A stretch of 64,000 bases of DNA from Mycolicibacterium rhodesiae JS60 (GCA_000230935.2 AGIQ01000004.1:62001-126000), one strand, 5' to 3'; positions 52,871-62,282 are shown, counted from the stretch's first letter. The notes: generated by a model not told the origin, from the sequence alone. A program made the numbers and translations.

Positions 52871-53473
52871 GTGAGCAATGCCGACCATGGGACTCGCCAG
52901 AATGTCGGCCGGCCCAGGGACGGCGTGCTGACGGAGCGGATCCTGCAAGCTGCGCGCGAGGAGCTTGCCACGGCGGGTGTCGATAACTTCAGCATCCGTC
53001 AGGTCGCCCAGCGTGCGGGGGTTACTCGCAAGGCCGTCACCGCGCGTTGGGGGGACGCCGAGGAACTGCTGCGGGCCGCCCTCGGCGCGATCGACGAATT
53101 GCAGTTCGATCCGACGGGCGACCTTTCGAGGGATCTCACCGAGCTTGGTGCACTGTTTATCTCAGGCTTGGAGTCGGGCGCGCTGGACCTACAGCTGCGG
53201 GTGACGGCGGACGCCATCGATCATCCTGGGGTTTATGCCGAGCTTCAGCGCCGGGTTGAGGAGCCGATGTCCCGCGCCCTGGCCCGTGCCTTCAGGGCTG
53301 CTCAGAAGTCCGGGCAGGTGCGGGATGGGGATGTGACGTGGCTCGTTCGGGCCTTCGTGGGATCGCTTCTGGCGACGACTTTCGGGCAGCCCGAGCGTGC
53401 CGTCCCGTCCTCCGCAGACTTGACCGAGCTGATCGGTGAGATCCGGAAATGGGCTGCGCCCCAGGCAGAGTAG
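52871..53473 (+). CDS. TetR family transcriptional regulator
   Basis: 200 residues from GTG 52871. HTH at about 20-65: LTERILQAAREELATAGVDNFSIRQVAQRAGVTRKAVTARWGDAEELL, with the C-terminal TetR_C_16/11-like helical domain. It is divergent from the P450 at 51567 and is followed by the amidohydrolase at 53590; it is a good candidate regulator of both. No Shine-Dalgarno at a normal distance is visible (AAGGGGG is 17 bases ahead). Confidence 0.88.
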   Translation: MSNADHGTRQNVGRPRDGVLTERILQAAREELATAGVDNFSIRQVAQRAGVTRKAVTARWGDAEELLRAALGAIDELQFDPTGDLSRDLTELGALFISGLESGALDLQLRVTADAIDHPGVYAELQRRVEEPMSRALARAFRAAQKSGQVRDGDVTWLVRAFVGSLLATTFGQPERAVPSSADLTELIGEIRKWAAPQAE

Positions 53474-53500
53474 ATCACCGCCCGGCTTATCGGGGCACGC

Positions 53501-53529
53501 TGTACAACTTCAACATTACAACGTATAGT
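53501..53529 (+). promoter_or_regulatory. Candidate promoter for the amidohydrolase/hydrolase pair
   Basis: TGTACA (53501-53506) and TATAGT (53524-53529) are 17 bp apart. The -10 hexamer is the same as at 15962 and 28056. The spacer contains the AT-rich ACATTACAACG. The amidohydrolase ATG is at 53590. Confidence 0.35.
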
Positions 53530-53589
53530 TGCGTCGAGCGCCCGGCCGCGCTTGTGGTGCACCGCTACCACCGACCTAGGAGTTGTGCC

Positions 53590-54720
53590 ATGACGGAAAC
53601 GATGTCGTCTTCACCGTTGGATACCGCCGGCGAGGCCCTGAAGATTTGGGCCCACTCGGCGGACTCACATGTGATGGAGCCCGATGACCTGTGGACGTCG
53701 CGGCTGCCGAAGGCGTTGGCCGATCGTGCGCCCCGTACCGAGCGTGGCGAGAAGTTCGAGATCATCTCGGTCGACGGCCACAGCCTCAGTAGGCAACTCA
53801 ACGATTTCATGGATGCCATGCGACCGCCCGGCATGAGGGACCTCGACATTCGGTTGAGCGATCTCGAGAACGAGGGAGTGCGCTGCCAGCTGGCCTTCCC
53901 GTCAATCGGCTTCTGGAGCGCCAACATCAGCGATCCCGAGTTGTCCCGGGCAGTGGCGCACGCGTGGAACGAATGGGCCCGTGACGACATCATGGGCCGT
54001 CAGAACCGCATCTTCACCCCGGCGATCCTGCCCTTGGTCGAGGTGGCGGATAGTGTGGCCGAGTTGGAATGGGCCGCGGAGAACGGTTTCCAGGCCGTGT
54101 TCTTACCGTGCGGCATGCCCGCGGACAAGGAGTGGGGCCTCGACATCTGGACGCCGTTGTGGGATGCGGCAGTCGCCAACAACATGGTGCTGGCCTACCA
54201 CATCGGCACCGGCGCCGAAACGGTTCTCTATCGGGGACCCGGTGGAGCCGTGGTGAACTACATGGAGACGACGTACCCCGGCATGCGGGTGGTCTCCCAT
54301 CTGGTGGCCAGTGGTGCCCTGGATCGTCGCCCCGGACTGAAAGTGCTTATCGCAGAAGGCGGTGCCGGGTGGGTGCCGGCCATCGGCGACCGGATGGACG
54401 AAGCCTACCGCCAGCACGGCATGTTCGTCCGGCCACAATTGGACCGCCTGCCCAGCGAGATCGTCCGCTCACAGGTGTATGCCTCATTCCAGCACGACAT
54501 CAGCGCAGTGCAGATCATCGAGAACACCGGCTATAACAACGTGTTGTGGGGTGATGACTACCCGCATCTCGAAGGTACTTACGGACACACGCAGCAGACA
54601 TTGCATCAGATCTTCGACGGGGTGGATCCGCGGATCACCGAGCGGGTGTTGCGCGGCACGTTCGAGGAACTGTTCGAGGTACCGGCGGAGGACAAACTCA
54701 GCACCCAGACGATCAAGTAA
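53590..54720 (+). CDS. Amidohydrolase-2 family protein
   Basis: Start at ATG 53590 with AGGAG ten bases upstream; 376 residues. The metal site is of D-x-H-x-x-E type: HSADSHVMEPDDLW at about 22-35, the central AYHIGTG and the late VLWGDDYPHLEGTYGHT. It is related in style to the 37570 product. Members resemble ACMSD-like decarboxylases and hydrolases found in sterol and aromatic gene clusters. The alpha/beta hydrolase gene starts one base after its stop, so the two likely act together. Confidence 0.9.
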   Translation: MTETMSSSPLDTAGEALKIWAHSADSHVMEPDDLWTSRLPKALADRAPRTERGEKFEIISVDGHSLSRQLNDFMDAMRPPGMRDLDIRLSDLENEGVRCQLAFPSIGFWSANISDPELSRAVAHAWNEWARDDIMGRQNRIFTPAILPLVEVADSVAELEWAAENGFQAVFLPCGMPADKEWGLDIWTPLWDAAVANNMVLAYHIGTGAETVLYRGPGGAVVNYMETTYPGMRVVSHLVASGALDRRPGLKVLIAEGGAGWVPAIGDRMDEAYRQHGMFVRPQLDRLPSEIVRSQVYASFQHDISAVQIIENTGYNNVLWGDDYPHLEGTYGHTQQTLHQIFDGVDPRITERVLRGTFEELFEVPAEDKLSTQTIK

Positions 54721-54721
54721 C

Positions 54722-55705
54722 GTGCGCAGCGCGGAGGTCCGGGTAGATGTCTCGGGCAGCTGCGGGGTCGACGGTCGGCTGGAGATCGCCGCCACCGTGT
54801 TCGTGCCGCCGCCTGAGCGTCTGTCATCTTCTGCCACAGTGGTTTTCGCGCTGCCCGGCGGGGGTTACGGCCGTGGCTACTACGACATGCACTTCGACGG
54901 CCACACGGGCTATTCGCAGGCCGATCATCACACCGATCGCGGCTTCGTGGTCGTCGCGGTCGATCATCTCGGTGTCGGAGACAGCACACCAGAAGTATGC
55001 AACGACGTGACCGTCGACCAGATCGCCGCCACCAACCACGTCGCGGTCGGCCTGATCAGCGACCACCTCCAGGCTGGGACAGCGGTGCCCGGCTACCCGC
55101 CGATCACCATCGGGCGCCGGATCGGCATCGGGCAGTCGATGGGCGGTGGCGTCACGATCGTGATGGCCGGGCGACACACAACTTTCGACGCCATCGCGGT
55201 CCTCGGATTCAGCGGGATCCACACCGTCCTGCCGTTTCCCGACATGGGGGAGGCCGCCTTGGTTTCCGAGCGGGTCGAGCTCTCGGTGAAGTCGGTCGGG
55301 CTGTCCGAAACATCGGTGGCGCAGGCCTCGGCACTGATCCCGGATTTCTTCTACCCATTCTTCTGGTCGGACATCCCGGAGGACATCCTGCGGGCCGACA
55401 CCGAGGGCGGATACCCGATACGGTCGTATGCACCGGTGTTCGGCAGCGCCACCGTGCCGGCATGTGCGGTCACCCTGCTCACCGAAGGAGTGGTGGCTGC
55501 GGAGGCCGCAGCTGTTGGCTGTCCGGTTTTCGTAGGCCTGGGTGAACGCGATACGGCACCGAGGCCGCACGCCGAGCCGGGCGCCTATAGCTCATCGAGC
55601 GACGTGACGCTCTACATCTGCCCTCAGATGGCGCACATGCACAACTTCGCGTCCACCCGAGAGTGGCTGTGGGACAGGCTCGTCGGCTGGTACTCGGCGC
55701 TCTAG
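54722..55705 (+). CDS. Alpha/beta hydrolase
   Basis: Start at GTG 54722; 327 residues. The nucleophile elbow is GQSMGGG with Ser near residue 140; LPGGGYGRGYYDMHFDG supplies a possible oxyanion hole and the late HMHNF a catalytic His; GLGERDTAPRPH may carry the Asp. It could hydrolyse an ester, lactone or C-C bond. It is one base after the amidohydrolase, and its 3' end faces the convergent ligase at 55709. No signal peptide, so cytosolic. Confidence 0.85.
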   Translation: MRSAEVRVDVSGSCGVDGRLEIAATVFVPPPERLSSSATVVFALPGGGYGRGYYDMHFDGHTGYSQADHHTDRGFVVVAVDHLGVGDSTPEVCNDVTVDQIAATNHVAVGLISDHLQAGTAVPGYPPITIGRRIGIGQSMGGGVTIVMAGRHTTFDAIAVLGFSGIHTVLPFPDMGEAALVSERVELSVKSVGLSETSVAQASALIPDFFYPFFWSDIPEDILRADTEGGYPIRSYAPVFGSATVPACAVTLLTEGVVAAEAAAVGCPVFVGLGERDTAPRPHAEPGAYSSSSDVTLYICPQMAHMHNFASTREWLWDRLVGWYSAL

Positions 55706-55708
55706 TGC

Positions 55709-57244
55709 TCAGCGCGCGACGTTGGCTCCACCGGGATAGCCACCCCCGCCGAAGCGACCGTCGAGGGCGTCATAATCCGCCCGACCGTTGACCTTGGGGA
55801 TCTCGTCGACGAACTCGACGAACTTCGGCTTCTTGTACGAGGCGATCCGGCTGCGGCAGTACTCGATCACGTCCTCGGCCCTGAGCTCCTGCCCGGGCTC
55901 GAGGACGAGGATAGCCTTGACCGACTGGGCGAACTGCGGGTCGGGCACTCCGATGATCGCGGCGTCCCGGACAGCGGGATGTGACAGCAGACAGCGCTCG
56001 ACCTCGGGTGGATAGATGTTCTCGGCCGCCGACTTGATCATCCGGGTCAGCGTGCCCATGAATTCGATCGTGCCGTCGGCCTCGCGGCGGCCGCGATCGC
56101 GGGTGAGCCACCAGCCGTCCCGGAAGCGTTCGGCATTGACCTCTGGTCGATTCCAGTACCCCAGGTGGACCGTGTCGCCCCGGATCGCGATCTCACCGGC
56201 CGTGCCGTCGGGGACCTCGCTGCCGTCGGCGGCCAGAATCCGCACCTGGCACAGCGGAGAGGGCCGGCCGGCATTGCCGATACCCCCACCACCCCAGGCG
56301 TTCAGCAGCGCAAGTCCCGTCACCTCGGTCTGCCCGAAACCGCCGGTGTGCTTCGCCCAGGGTCGGGTGTCCGGTGGCAGCGCCTCACCCCAGAACGGGG
56401 AGAAAGGACCGGCCTTCAGCGACGAAATGTCTTTCCCGGCAGTCTTGTTGAGTTCGAGCATGGTGAAGATGGTCGGGGGCATCAGGAAGGCCGACGTCAC
56501 CTTCTCGCCGGCGATCAGCGTCAGCAACTCTTCTTCGTCCACCCGCCGGACGTAGATATTGGTTCCGCCCATGAGGAACACCGGTAGGGAGTCGAACTGG
56601 AAGTTGCCGATGTGGAACAGCGGGCCGGAGTTGACGAACACGCTCTCGTGGTCTGCTTCGGTGGCGCGCCCGGTCAGCATCGCCATCGACAGCAGATTGT
56701 GCTGGGAGAGCATCGATCCTGCTGGCCGGTCGATGATCGCCGCGGTGTAGATCACCAGCAGGGCATCGTGGGGCTGGGCGCTGGTCGGCACGGGTTCCGC
56801 ACTGTATCCGGCGAGCAAGCGTTCGTAGCCGTCGGCTTCGTCGGAGTCGTGTTGGATCCAGTGCGCGTCACCACCAGCCAGGGCGTGAGCCGCAGACATC
56901 TGATCCCCAACTTCCAGCGCCTGCCAGATGATCACGGCCGGATCGAAATCGTTGATGACAAAGGCTAATTCGTCGGCAGACTGCCGCCAGTTGGCCGGAC
57001 AGATCATGGCTCCGAGGCGCGCGCACGCCATCATCAACTCGAGGAAGCGCGACGACGACTGCGCCAGCCACAGCACCCGATCGCCGCGCCCCACGCCGCG
57101 GTCTGCGAGCAGTCTGGCGGCCCGGTTGACCCGGTCGTCGAACTCCGGCCAGGTCAGCCGGGTGCCGCCGTCGATGACCGCTAGTCGCTCAGGGAAGCGT
57201 CTGCGGTGCTCGGAGCAGATGTCGGACAGGGTGAGGTCGGGCAT
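55709..57244 (-). CDS. AMP-dependent ligase/acyl-CoA synthetase-like protein with altered active-site motifs
   Basis: 511 residues of ANL fold: TWPEFDDRVNRAARLLADRGVGRGDRVL, TGGFGQTEVTGLALLN, DTVHLGYWNRPE and AAENIYPPEVERCLL. Two key motifs deviate. The P-loop is IYTAAIIDRPAG (about 165-176) instead of SGTTGxPKG, and the C-terminal catalytic Lys is replaced by Arg488 in VNGRADYDAL. YTAA-type FadD proteins exist in mycobacteria, so it may still bind substrate, but normal adenylation is doubtful. It is divergent from the thioesterase at 57394. Confidence 0.85.
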   Translation of the reverse strand: MPDLTLSDICSEHRRRFPERLAVIDGGTRLTWPEFDDRVNRAARLLADRGVGRGDRVLWLAQSSSRFLELMMACARLGAMICPANWRQSADELAFVINDFDPAVIIWQALEVGDQMSAAHALAGGDAHWIQHDSDEADGYERLLAGYSAEPVPTSAQPHDALLVIYTAAIIDRPAGSMLSQHNLLSMAMLTGRATEADHESVFVNSGPLFHIGNFQFDSLPVFLMGGTNIYVRRVDEEELLTLIAGEKVTSAFLMPPTIFTMLELNKTAGKDISSLKAGPFSPFWGEALPPDTRPWAKHTGGFGQTEVTGLALLNAWGGGGIGNAGRPSPLCQVRILAADGSEVPDGTAGEIAIRGDTVHLGYWNRPEVNAERFRDGWWLTRDRGRREADGTIEFMGTLTRMIKSAAENIYPPEVERCLLSHPAVRDAAIIGVPDPQFAQSVKAILVLEPGQELRAEDVIEYCRSRIASYKKPKFVEFVDEIPKVNGRADYDALDGRFGGGGYPGGANVAR

Positions 57245-57302
57245 GGAACTCCTCGACGGATCGTTGAGTGGCCATCTTGGCGCGGCCGGGCCTTGCTGAA
57301 GT

Positions 57303-57313
57303 TTACACTGTAA
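57303..57313. promoter_or_regulatory. Small palindrome in ligase/thioesterase divergent gap
   Basis: TTACA-C-TGTAA is a perfect 11-bp palindrome, midway between the two divergent genes. Operator candidate, short. Confidence 0.3.
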
Positions 57314-57393
57314 TGCGGTGCGTCAGGTTGGCGCCGACGCCCACTGGAGAAGTGCTCCATGAACACACCGCCCGAGAGTTGGGGAACCCGAAT

Positions 57394-57918
57394 ATGGCCG
57401 ACGGCGCAGACGAATCGGACCTGTTGGCGTGGGTGGGATCGGATTTCCAGGCACTGCCGAAAAGCGATGGCGGAGTTCCGCTGTGCGGTGCCTGCCGCGC
57501 CGCGGGGGACTGCCGGCTCGGGGTGCGGCAGGAAGTCTTGGCCGACGGGGTGGTGACGTCGGACCTGGTGTGTCCCGCGGGCCAGGAGGGCGGGCCCAAC
57601 GTCGCGCACGGCGGCTGGACGGCCGCGGTGATGGACGAGATGCTGGGCCACCTGCCTCTGCACCACAATCAGCTGTCGGTGACGGCGACTCTGACCATCG
57701 ACTTCATCAAACCCGTCCCCATCGAGCGGCCACTTCGGGCGCGGGCCTGGGTCGACAAGGTGGACGGCTCGAAGTGGTATGTCTCCGGCGAGCTGCTCTT
57801 GCTGCCGGCAGGTGCCGTACTCGCCAAGGCGACCGGCGTCTGGGTGGCCCGCGACCCCTCGCATTTCCTGCGCCATCAGCAGTGGCTGGCCGCGCAGGAG
57901 GGTATCCAGAGTGACTGA
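57394..57918 (+). CDS. PaaI-like hotdog thioesterase with N-terminal Cys cluster
   Basis: I start at ATG 57394 (MADGADESDLLAW) with GGGGAA seven bases upstream; ATG 57313 would add 27 residues. 174 residues. The hotdog core has GPNVAHGGWTAAVMDEMLG (active-site loop) and ATLTIDFIKPVPIERPLRARA. Near residues 30-42 the sequence CGACRAAGDCRLG has four closely spaced Cys/Gly elements that could bind a metal. It probably hydrolyses an aromatic or cyclic acyl-CoA. It is the first gene of the plus run leading to ferredoxin and P450. Confidence 0.8.
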   Translation: MADGADESDLLAWVGSDFQALPKSDGGVPLCGACRAAGDCRLGVRQEVLADGVVTSDLVCPAGQEGGPNVAHGGWTAAVMDEMLGHLPLHHNQLSVTATLTIDFIKPVPIERPLRARAWVDKVDGSKWYVSGELLLLPAGAVLAKATGVWVARDPSHFLRHQQWLAAQEGIQSD

Positions 57919-58190
<272 letters not shown>

Positions 58191-58229
58191 GCTTGAAGTC
58201 ATGTACGCCCAAAAGGCAAACGAGGTTCG

Positions 58230-59435
58230 ATGTCTCAGACGACTCAGTACGACCCACGAATCGCACCGCTGACGCTGCAGCTCAAGGATGATCCGAACCC
58301 CCAGCGGGTGTATGCCCAGAGGGCGGGCGAAGTGCGCTTCGAGCGTCCGGAGGAAGGTGTTGTGGTGCTCTACCGGCACAGCGACATCACCGCGATCAAT
58401 CGCCATCCCGCTGTTCTCGGCAACGGTGGACGCGGCGGCAGCTTCGGCCATGATTCCGCCCTCATCCCGCTCGAGGTCGACGGTGAGGAGCATCGGAATT
58501 GGCGCCGCTTGCTCGACCCGATCTTCGCCCCGAAGAAGATCGCGTATCTGGAAGACCAGGTTCGGACGCTGGCGCGCGAGCTCATCGGCGACTTCGCTGC
58601 CGCTGGCCGTACCGAACTGCATGATTCGTATTGCGTTCCGTTGCCGTGCCTGACGTTCCTGCGGTTGTTGGGTGCGCCCGTCGAGAAGCTCGACTTCTTC
58701 CTCGAGTTCAAGGACGGTGTGGTGCACCCCGAAGGCAACACCGTCGACGAAATGAACGCCAACATGGCTGTCGCCGGAGCAAAGATCCTGGAGTACTTCA
58801 TCGGGTTCCTCGCCGAACGTCGCGCCGAGACGGAAGTCAAGGATGACTTCGTCTCCACACTGTTGCACTCACAGGTCGACGGCCGGCCGATTACCGACGA
58901 AGAGTTCTACAACGTGATGTTCTTGTTCATGTTCGCCGGACTGGACACCGTCACGTCGTCCATGTCGTGCATCTTCGCGTGGCTGGGTCAGCACCCCGAG
59001 GAACGGGACCGGCTGGTGGCCGACCCGTCGTTGATTCCCGTCGCAGTGGAAGAGCTGCTGCGCTATGAGTCACCGGTCCCGTCGGGAATGAGGTACGCCG
59101 AAGAGGACATCGACCTCGGCGACGGCTTGGTGATCCGGGCCGGCGAAGCCGTGCACGCGTTCTGGGCGGCGGCCAACGTCGACCCCACAGCATTCGCCGA
59201 TCCGCTCACCGTGGACCTCAAGCGTGGCCGCACCAACCACATTGCGTTCGCCAGCGGCACCCACCGCTGCCTGGGTTCGCATCTCGCGCGCCTGGAGCTT
59301 CGCATCGCGGTCGAGGAGCTGCTGGCGGTTGCCCCCGACTACGTGGTCGACTCCGACGAGCCGCTGACCTACGACAACGTGGCGGTGCGGTCTGCTACCC
59401 GGCTGCCCATCAGATTCACACCCAGAAGCCGTTGA
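58230..59435 (+). CDS. Cytochrome P450
   Basis: 401 residues. I-helix FMFAGLDTVTSS, ExxR in VEELLRYESP, and heme loop FASGTHRCLGSHLARLE with the axial Cys near residue 346. Asp in AGLDT replaces the usual acidic Glu of AGxET and is normal for part of the family. The ferredoxin immediately upstream is its likely partner. It is followed after 14 bp by the PaaK-like ligase gene and then the mycofactocin-type SDR, suggesting hydroxylation, alcohol oxidation and CoA activation in one operon. Confidence 0.95.
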   Translation: MSQTTQYDPRIAPLTLQLKDDPNPQRVYAQRAGEVRFERPEEGVVVLYRHSDITAINRHPAVLGNGGRGGSFGHDSALIPLEVDGEEHRNWRRLLDPIFAPKKIAYLEDQVRTLARELIGDFAAAGRTELHDSYCVPLPCLTFLRLLGAPVEKLDFFLEFKDGVVHPEGNTVDEMNANMAVAGAKILEYFIGFLAERRAETEVKDDFVSTLLHSQVDGRPITDEEFYNVMFLFMFAGLDTVTSSMSCIFAWLGQHPEERDRLVADPSLIPVAVEELLRYESPVPSGMRYAEEDIDLGDGLVIRAGEAVHAFWAAANVDPTAFADPLTVDLKRGRTNHIAFASGTHRCLGSHLARLELRIAVEELLAVAPDYVVDSDEPLTYDNVAVRSATRLPIRFTPRSR

Positions 59436-59449
59436 TTCAAAGGAGAGCA

Positions 59450-60766
59450 GTGGCGCACAACGTCGACGTCGATCGGCGGTTCTTCGAACCGGCCATCGAG
59501 ACCGCCGCCCGCGCGGAGATCACCTCGTGGCAGGAGCGGCGAATCCTCGAATTGGTTCCCTACGTATGGGATCGGTCCCCCTTCTACCGTGAGCTTTGGA
59601 GCGCGGCAGATGTCGACCCGTCGGATATTCGCTCGCTGGACGACTTCACGGCCAAGATACCGACCTTCTCGAAGTCGGATCTTCGTGCCTACCGGGAGCG
59701 CACCGGTGATCCGTTCGCCGGACTGCTCTGTGTGGAGCCCGTCGAGCTGACCTCGATCACCTCGACGTCGGGTACCACGTCGTTGCCCGAGCCGTTGCCA
59801 GAAGTCTGGGACATCGCACCGCCCCTGCCGATGATGACGGCGCGGGCGCTGTGGGAGATCGGTTTGCGGCCCGGTGACCGGGTCCTCATTCCGTCCGGAA
59901 CATTCCGCAACTACTGGGACGGCCTCTTCCGCACGCTCGGCCTGGTACCGGTGTTCACCGACTCATGGATCGGCCAGGGCGAGCAGATCCTGCGATCGAT
60001 CAAGCGGCACAACATCGCCTACCTTCAGCTGTTCCTGCCGACGGTGATGGAATTCGAGGCCCTGGAGGCCAAATACGACATCGGCGACATGCTGTCGTCG
60101 CTGAAAGGCGCGGCCTTCGCGGGTCAGCCGCTCGGGGCCGCCCTGGCGCACAAGGTGCGCGACGACTGGGGTGTGAACCTGTTCACCTACACCAGCGCCG
60201 GTGACACCGGACTGGCTTGGGAGTCAAGCGATCACGACGGTTACCATCTCCAGGAAGACACGATGTTCCCGGAGTTCCTCGATCCCTTGACCGACGCCCC
60301 GGTCGCCGACGGCGAGGTGGGCGAGTTGGTCGCGACCGACCTGGACAACCCCGCGGCGCCCTACATCCGGTTCCGCTCGGAGGACCTGGTCCGCGTCAGC
60401 CGCGCCCCCGCACCGTGCGGACGCACACATGCGCGGATGTGGGTGTTGGGCAGGGTCGGTGACGAGATCCGAGTCGCCGGCAAGGCGCTTGTCCTCGCGG
60501 ATATCTGGCGACACGTCGAGGAGCTGCCGGAGTGCAGCGACGCACTCTTCCAAGTCGTCAAGCACGCGGTCGAGATGGAAAGCCTTCGGATCAGGATCGG
60601 CTATGCCCCGGACCGCACTGTCGACATCGAGGACCTCCACAAACGGGTGACCATCCAACTCGAGAACGGGCTCGGCGTCACCGTGGACGCTGAATTGCTG
60701 ACCGTCGAGAAGATCCTCGAATCCTCCACCAGCGTCGCGAAATTCCCGAGGACGGTCAAAGCATGA
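59450..60766 (+). CDS. Phenylacetate-CoA ligase (PaaK)-like protein
   Basis: Start at GTG 59450 with AGGAG just upstream; 438 residues. The N-terminal YVWDRSPFYRELWSAADVDPSDIRSLDDFTAKIPTFSKSDL is the PaaK-type start. The P-loop is TSTSGTTSLPEPLP near residue 105, with Glu-Pro where Pro-Lys is usual. FTYTSAGDTG and RSEDLVRV follow, and the C-terminal domain ends in AKFPRTVKA with a Lys in position to be catalytic. Probably an aryl- or cyclic-acid CoA ligase. Its stop overlaps the next gene by four bases. Confidence 0.88.
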   Translation: MAHNVDVDRRFFEPAIETAARAEITSWQERRILELVPYVWDRSPFYRELWSAADVDPSDIRSLDDFTAKIPTFSKSDLRAYRERTGDPFAGLLCVEPVELTSITSTSGTTSLPEPLPEVWDIAPPLPMMTARALWEIGLRPGDRVLIPSGTFRNYWDGLFRTLGLVPVFTDSWIGQGEQILRSIKRHNIAYLQLFLPTVMEFEALEAKYDIGDMLSSLKGAAFAGQPLGAALAHKVRDDWGVNLFTYTSAGDTGLAWESSDHDGYHLQEDTMFPEFLDPLTDAPVADGEVGELVATDLDNPAAPYIRFRSEDLVRVSRAPAPCGRTHARMWVLGRVGDEIRVAGKALVLADIWRHVEELPECSDALFQVVKHAVEMESLRIRIGYAPDRTVDIEDLHKRVTIQLENGLGVTVDAELLTVEKILESSTSVAKFPRTVKA

Positions 60767-61455
60767 GTCGGGCAACGATAGCCGAGACCGCCGCCGCATT
60801 GCCGCGGGCGCCGTTGTTCGGAATAGGTGCGTGTCAGGTGGGAGCCGACGTCGTCGATTTCGAGATTGGTTGGGCTGAGTACGACCGCGACACGGATTGG
60901 GCCACAATGTTATTGGCAGCATCGGGCGTGCGCGCCGGCGACCGTGCCCTGATCACGATGCCCAACTGGGAGGGGCCCTGGAGCAGCCCGGTGGTCGCGG
61001 GTCTGCGCAGGCTGGGGGTGGTCTACCTCCCCGCTGAGCAGTTCTCCTGGGATGCCCGCCGGGTGGCGCATCTCATCGACTCGATGAAGCCAAGAATCTA
61101 TCTCGGATTGTGTGCCGAAACCCTCGACGGCCTGGAAGCTCTCGGGCGAGACGCCGCCGAACTGCTCGCCGGGGTGGAGCTGGTCTGGGCGCGCCACGAC
61201 GCGCTCGGTCGTCTGGCCGAATTGGGTGTCACGGCCATGCCGTTCGTGCCACTGGGGCCTGCGTTGGCGATCGGAACGCCCGGCGACGAGGCGGTGGTCA
61301 ATACGGCCGAGTGGACCCTCGGCGCTGCAGACGGCGAGTTGGTGGTGTCGACCAAAGGCGAGCGGGCGCACAACTTCGCCGACATCCGCACCGGTGTCAG
61401 AGGCCAAGTGGGTTCGGTGACGCCGAACGGTACCGCTGTGACGCTGGTCATCTGA
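60763..61455 (+). CDS. Small AMP-binding-like protein (partner of PaaK-like ligase)
   Basis: 230 residues, coupled to the PaaK-like gene by a 4-base overlap. The middle part (SGVRAGDRALITMPNWEGPWSSPVVAGLRRLGVVYLP, about 53-90) resembles the N-terminal subdomain of AMP-forming ligases. The adenylate P-loop, the GxTE motif and the C-terminal domain are all missing. The C-terminus ends in a beta-rich segment (GELVVSTKGERAHNFAD). It looks like a stand-alone half ligase fold, perhaps a regulatory or structural subunit. I do not know a characterised homologue. Confidence 0.75.
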   Translation: MSRATIAETAAALPRAPLFGIGACQVGADVVDFEIGWAEYDRDTDWATMLLAASGVRAGDRALITMPNWEGPWSSPVVAGLRRLGVVYLPAEQFSWDARRVAHLIDSMKPRIYLGLCAETLDGLEALGRDAAELLAGVELVWARHDALGRLAELGVTAMPFVPLGPALAIGTPGDEAVVNTAEWTLGAADGELVVSTKGERAHNFADIRTGVRGQVGSVTPNGTAVTLVI

Positions 61456-61462
61456 TCGCGGC

Positions 61463-62281
61463 ATGGGGCTTCTGGACGGCAGGACCGCGTTCGTCACCGG
61501 CGCGGCGCGCGGACAGGGCCGCAGTCACGCGATCCGACTGGCACGCGAGGGCGCGTCGGTGATCGCCGTCGACATTGCGGGCCCGGTGTCGTCGCACAAT
61601 GGATATCCACCCGCCGCGGAATCGGATCTCGAAGAAACCGAGCGGCTTCTCAATGACGAGGGCTGTCCATTCGTGGTCGAGGTGGCTGACGTTCGGGACT
61701 CAGCCGCCATGGAGCGGATTCTCGCCGATTCCGTTCCACGGCTGGGTAACCGCCTCGACGTCGTCGTGGCCAACGCCGGGATCGTGAGCTGGGGCCGTTT
61801 CTGGGAGATGCCGGACGACCAGTGGCAGACCCTTGTCGACGTCAACCTGACCGGCGTCTGGCGAACCCTCAAAGCCGCTGTACCGTATATGATCTCGGCC
61901 GGCAATGGTGGTTCGATCATCACGGTGAGCTCTGTCGCGGGACTGAAGTCCTTGGGCGGACAGGCGCATTACAGTGCCGCCAAACACGGGGTCGTCGGCT
62001 TGACCAAGACAGCCGCCATCGAGCTGGGGGAGTACGGCATCCGGGTGAACTCCATCCACCCGTGGGGTGTTGCCACGCCGATGGCGACCGAAGACACGCG
62101 GATGCAGGAGTTCCTCGCGGCGCACCCCGGTTATCTGGTGTCCTTCGGCAGCATCCTGACCCAGGTGCCCATGGCGGAGGCCGACGACATCTCCGACGCC
62201 GTGGTGTGGCTGGCCTGCGACCTGTCCCGGACGGTGACCGGCACTCAGCTGACCCTGGACATGGGGGCCACCAAGGTCTAG
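61463..62281 (+). CDS. Mycofactocin-coupled SDR family oxidoreductase
   Basis: 272 residues. The TGAARGQGRSHAIRLAREGA cofactor loop and the insert YPPAAESDLEETERLL (about 50-65) are the marks of nicotinoprotein SDRs that keep NAD bound and pass electrons to mycofactocin. The catalytic Y-x3-K is HYSAAKHG near residue 170. It should oxidise an alcohol of the pathway without free NAD. The stop TAG (62279-62281) lies inside the 6-bp target duplication of the IS element that follows. The mft genes are not in the window. Confidence 0.92.
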   Translation: MGLLDGRTAFVTGAARGQGRSHAIRLAREGASVIAVDIAGPVSSHNGYPPAAESDLEETERLLNDEGCPFVVEVADVRDSAAMERILADSVPRLGNRLDVVVANAGIVSWGRFWEMPDDQWQTLVDVNLTGVWRTLKAAVPYMISAGNGGSIITVSSVAGLKSLGGQAHYSAAKHGVVGLTKTAAIELGEYGIRVNSIHPWGVATPMATEDTRMQEFLAAHPGYLVSFGSILTQVPMAEADDISDAVVWLACDLSRTVTGTQLTLDMGATKV

Positions 62282-62282
62282 C

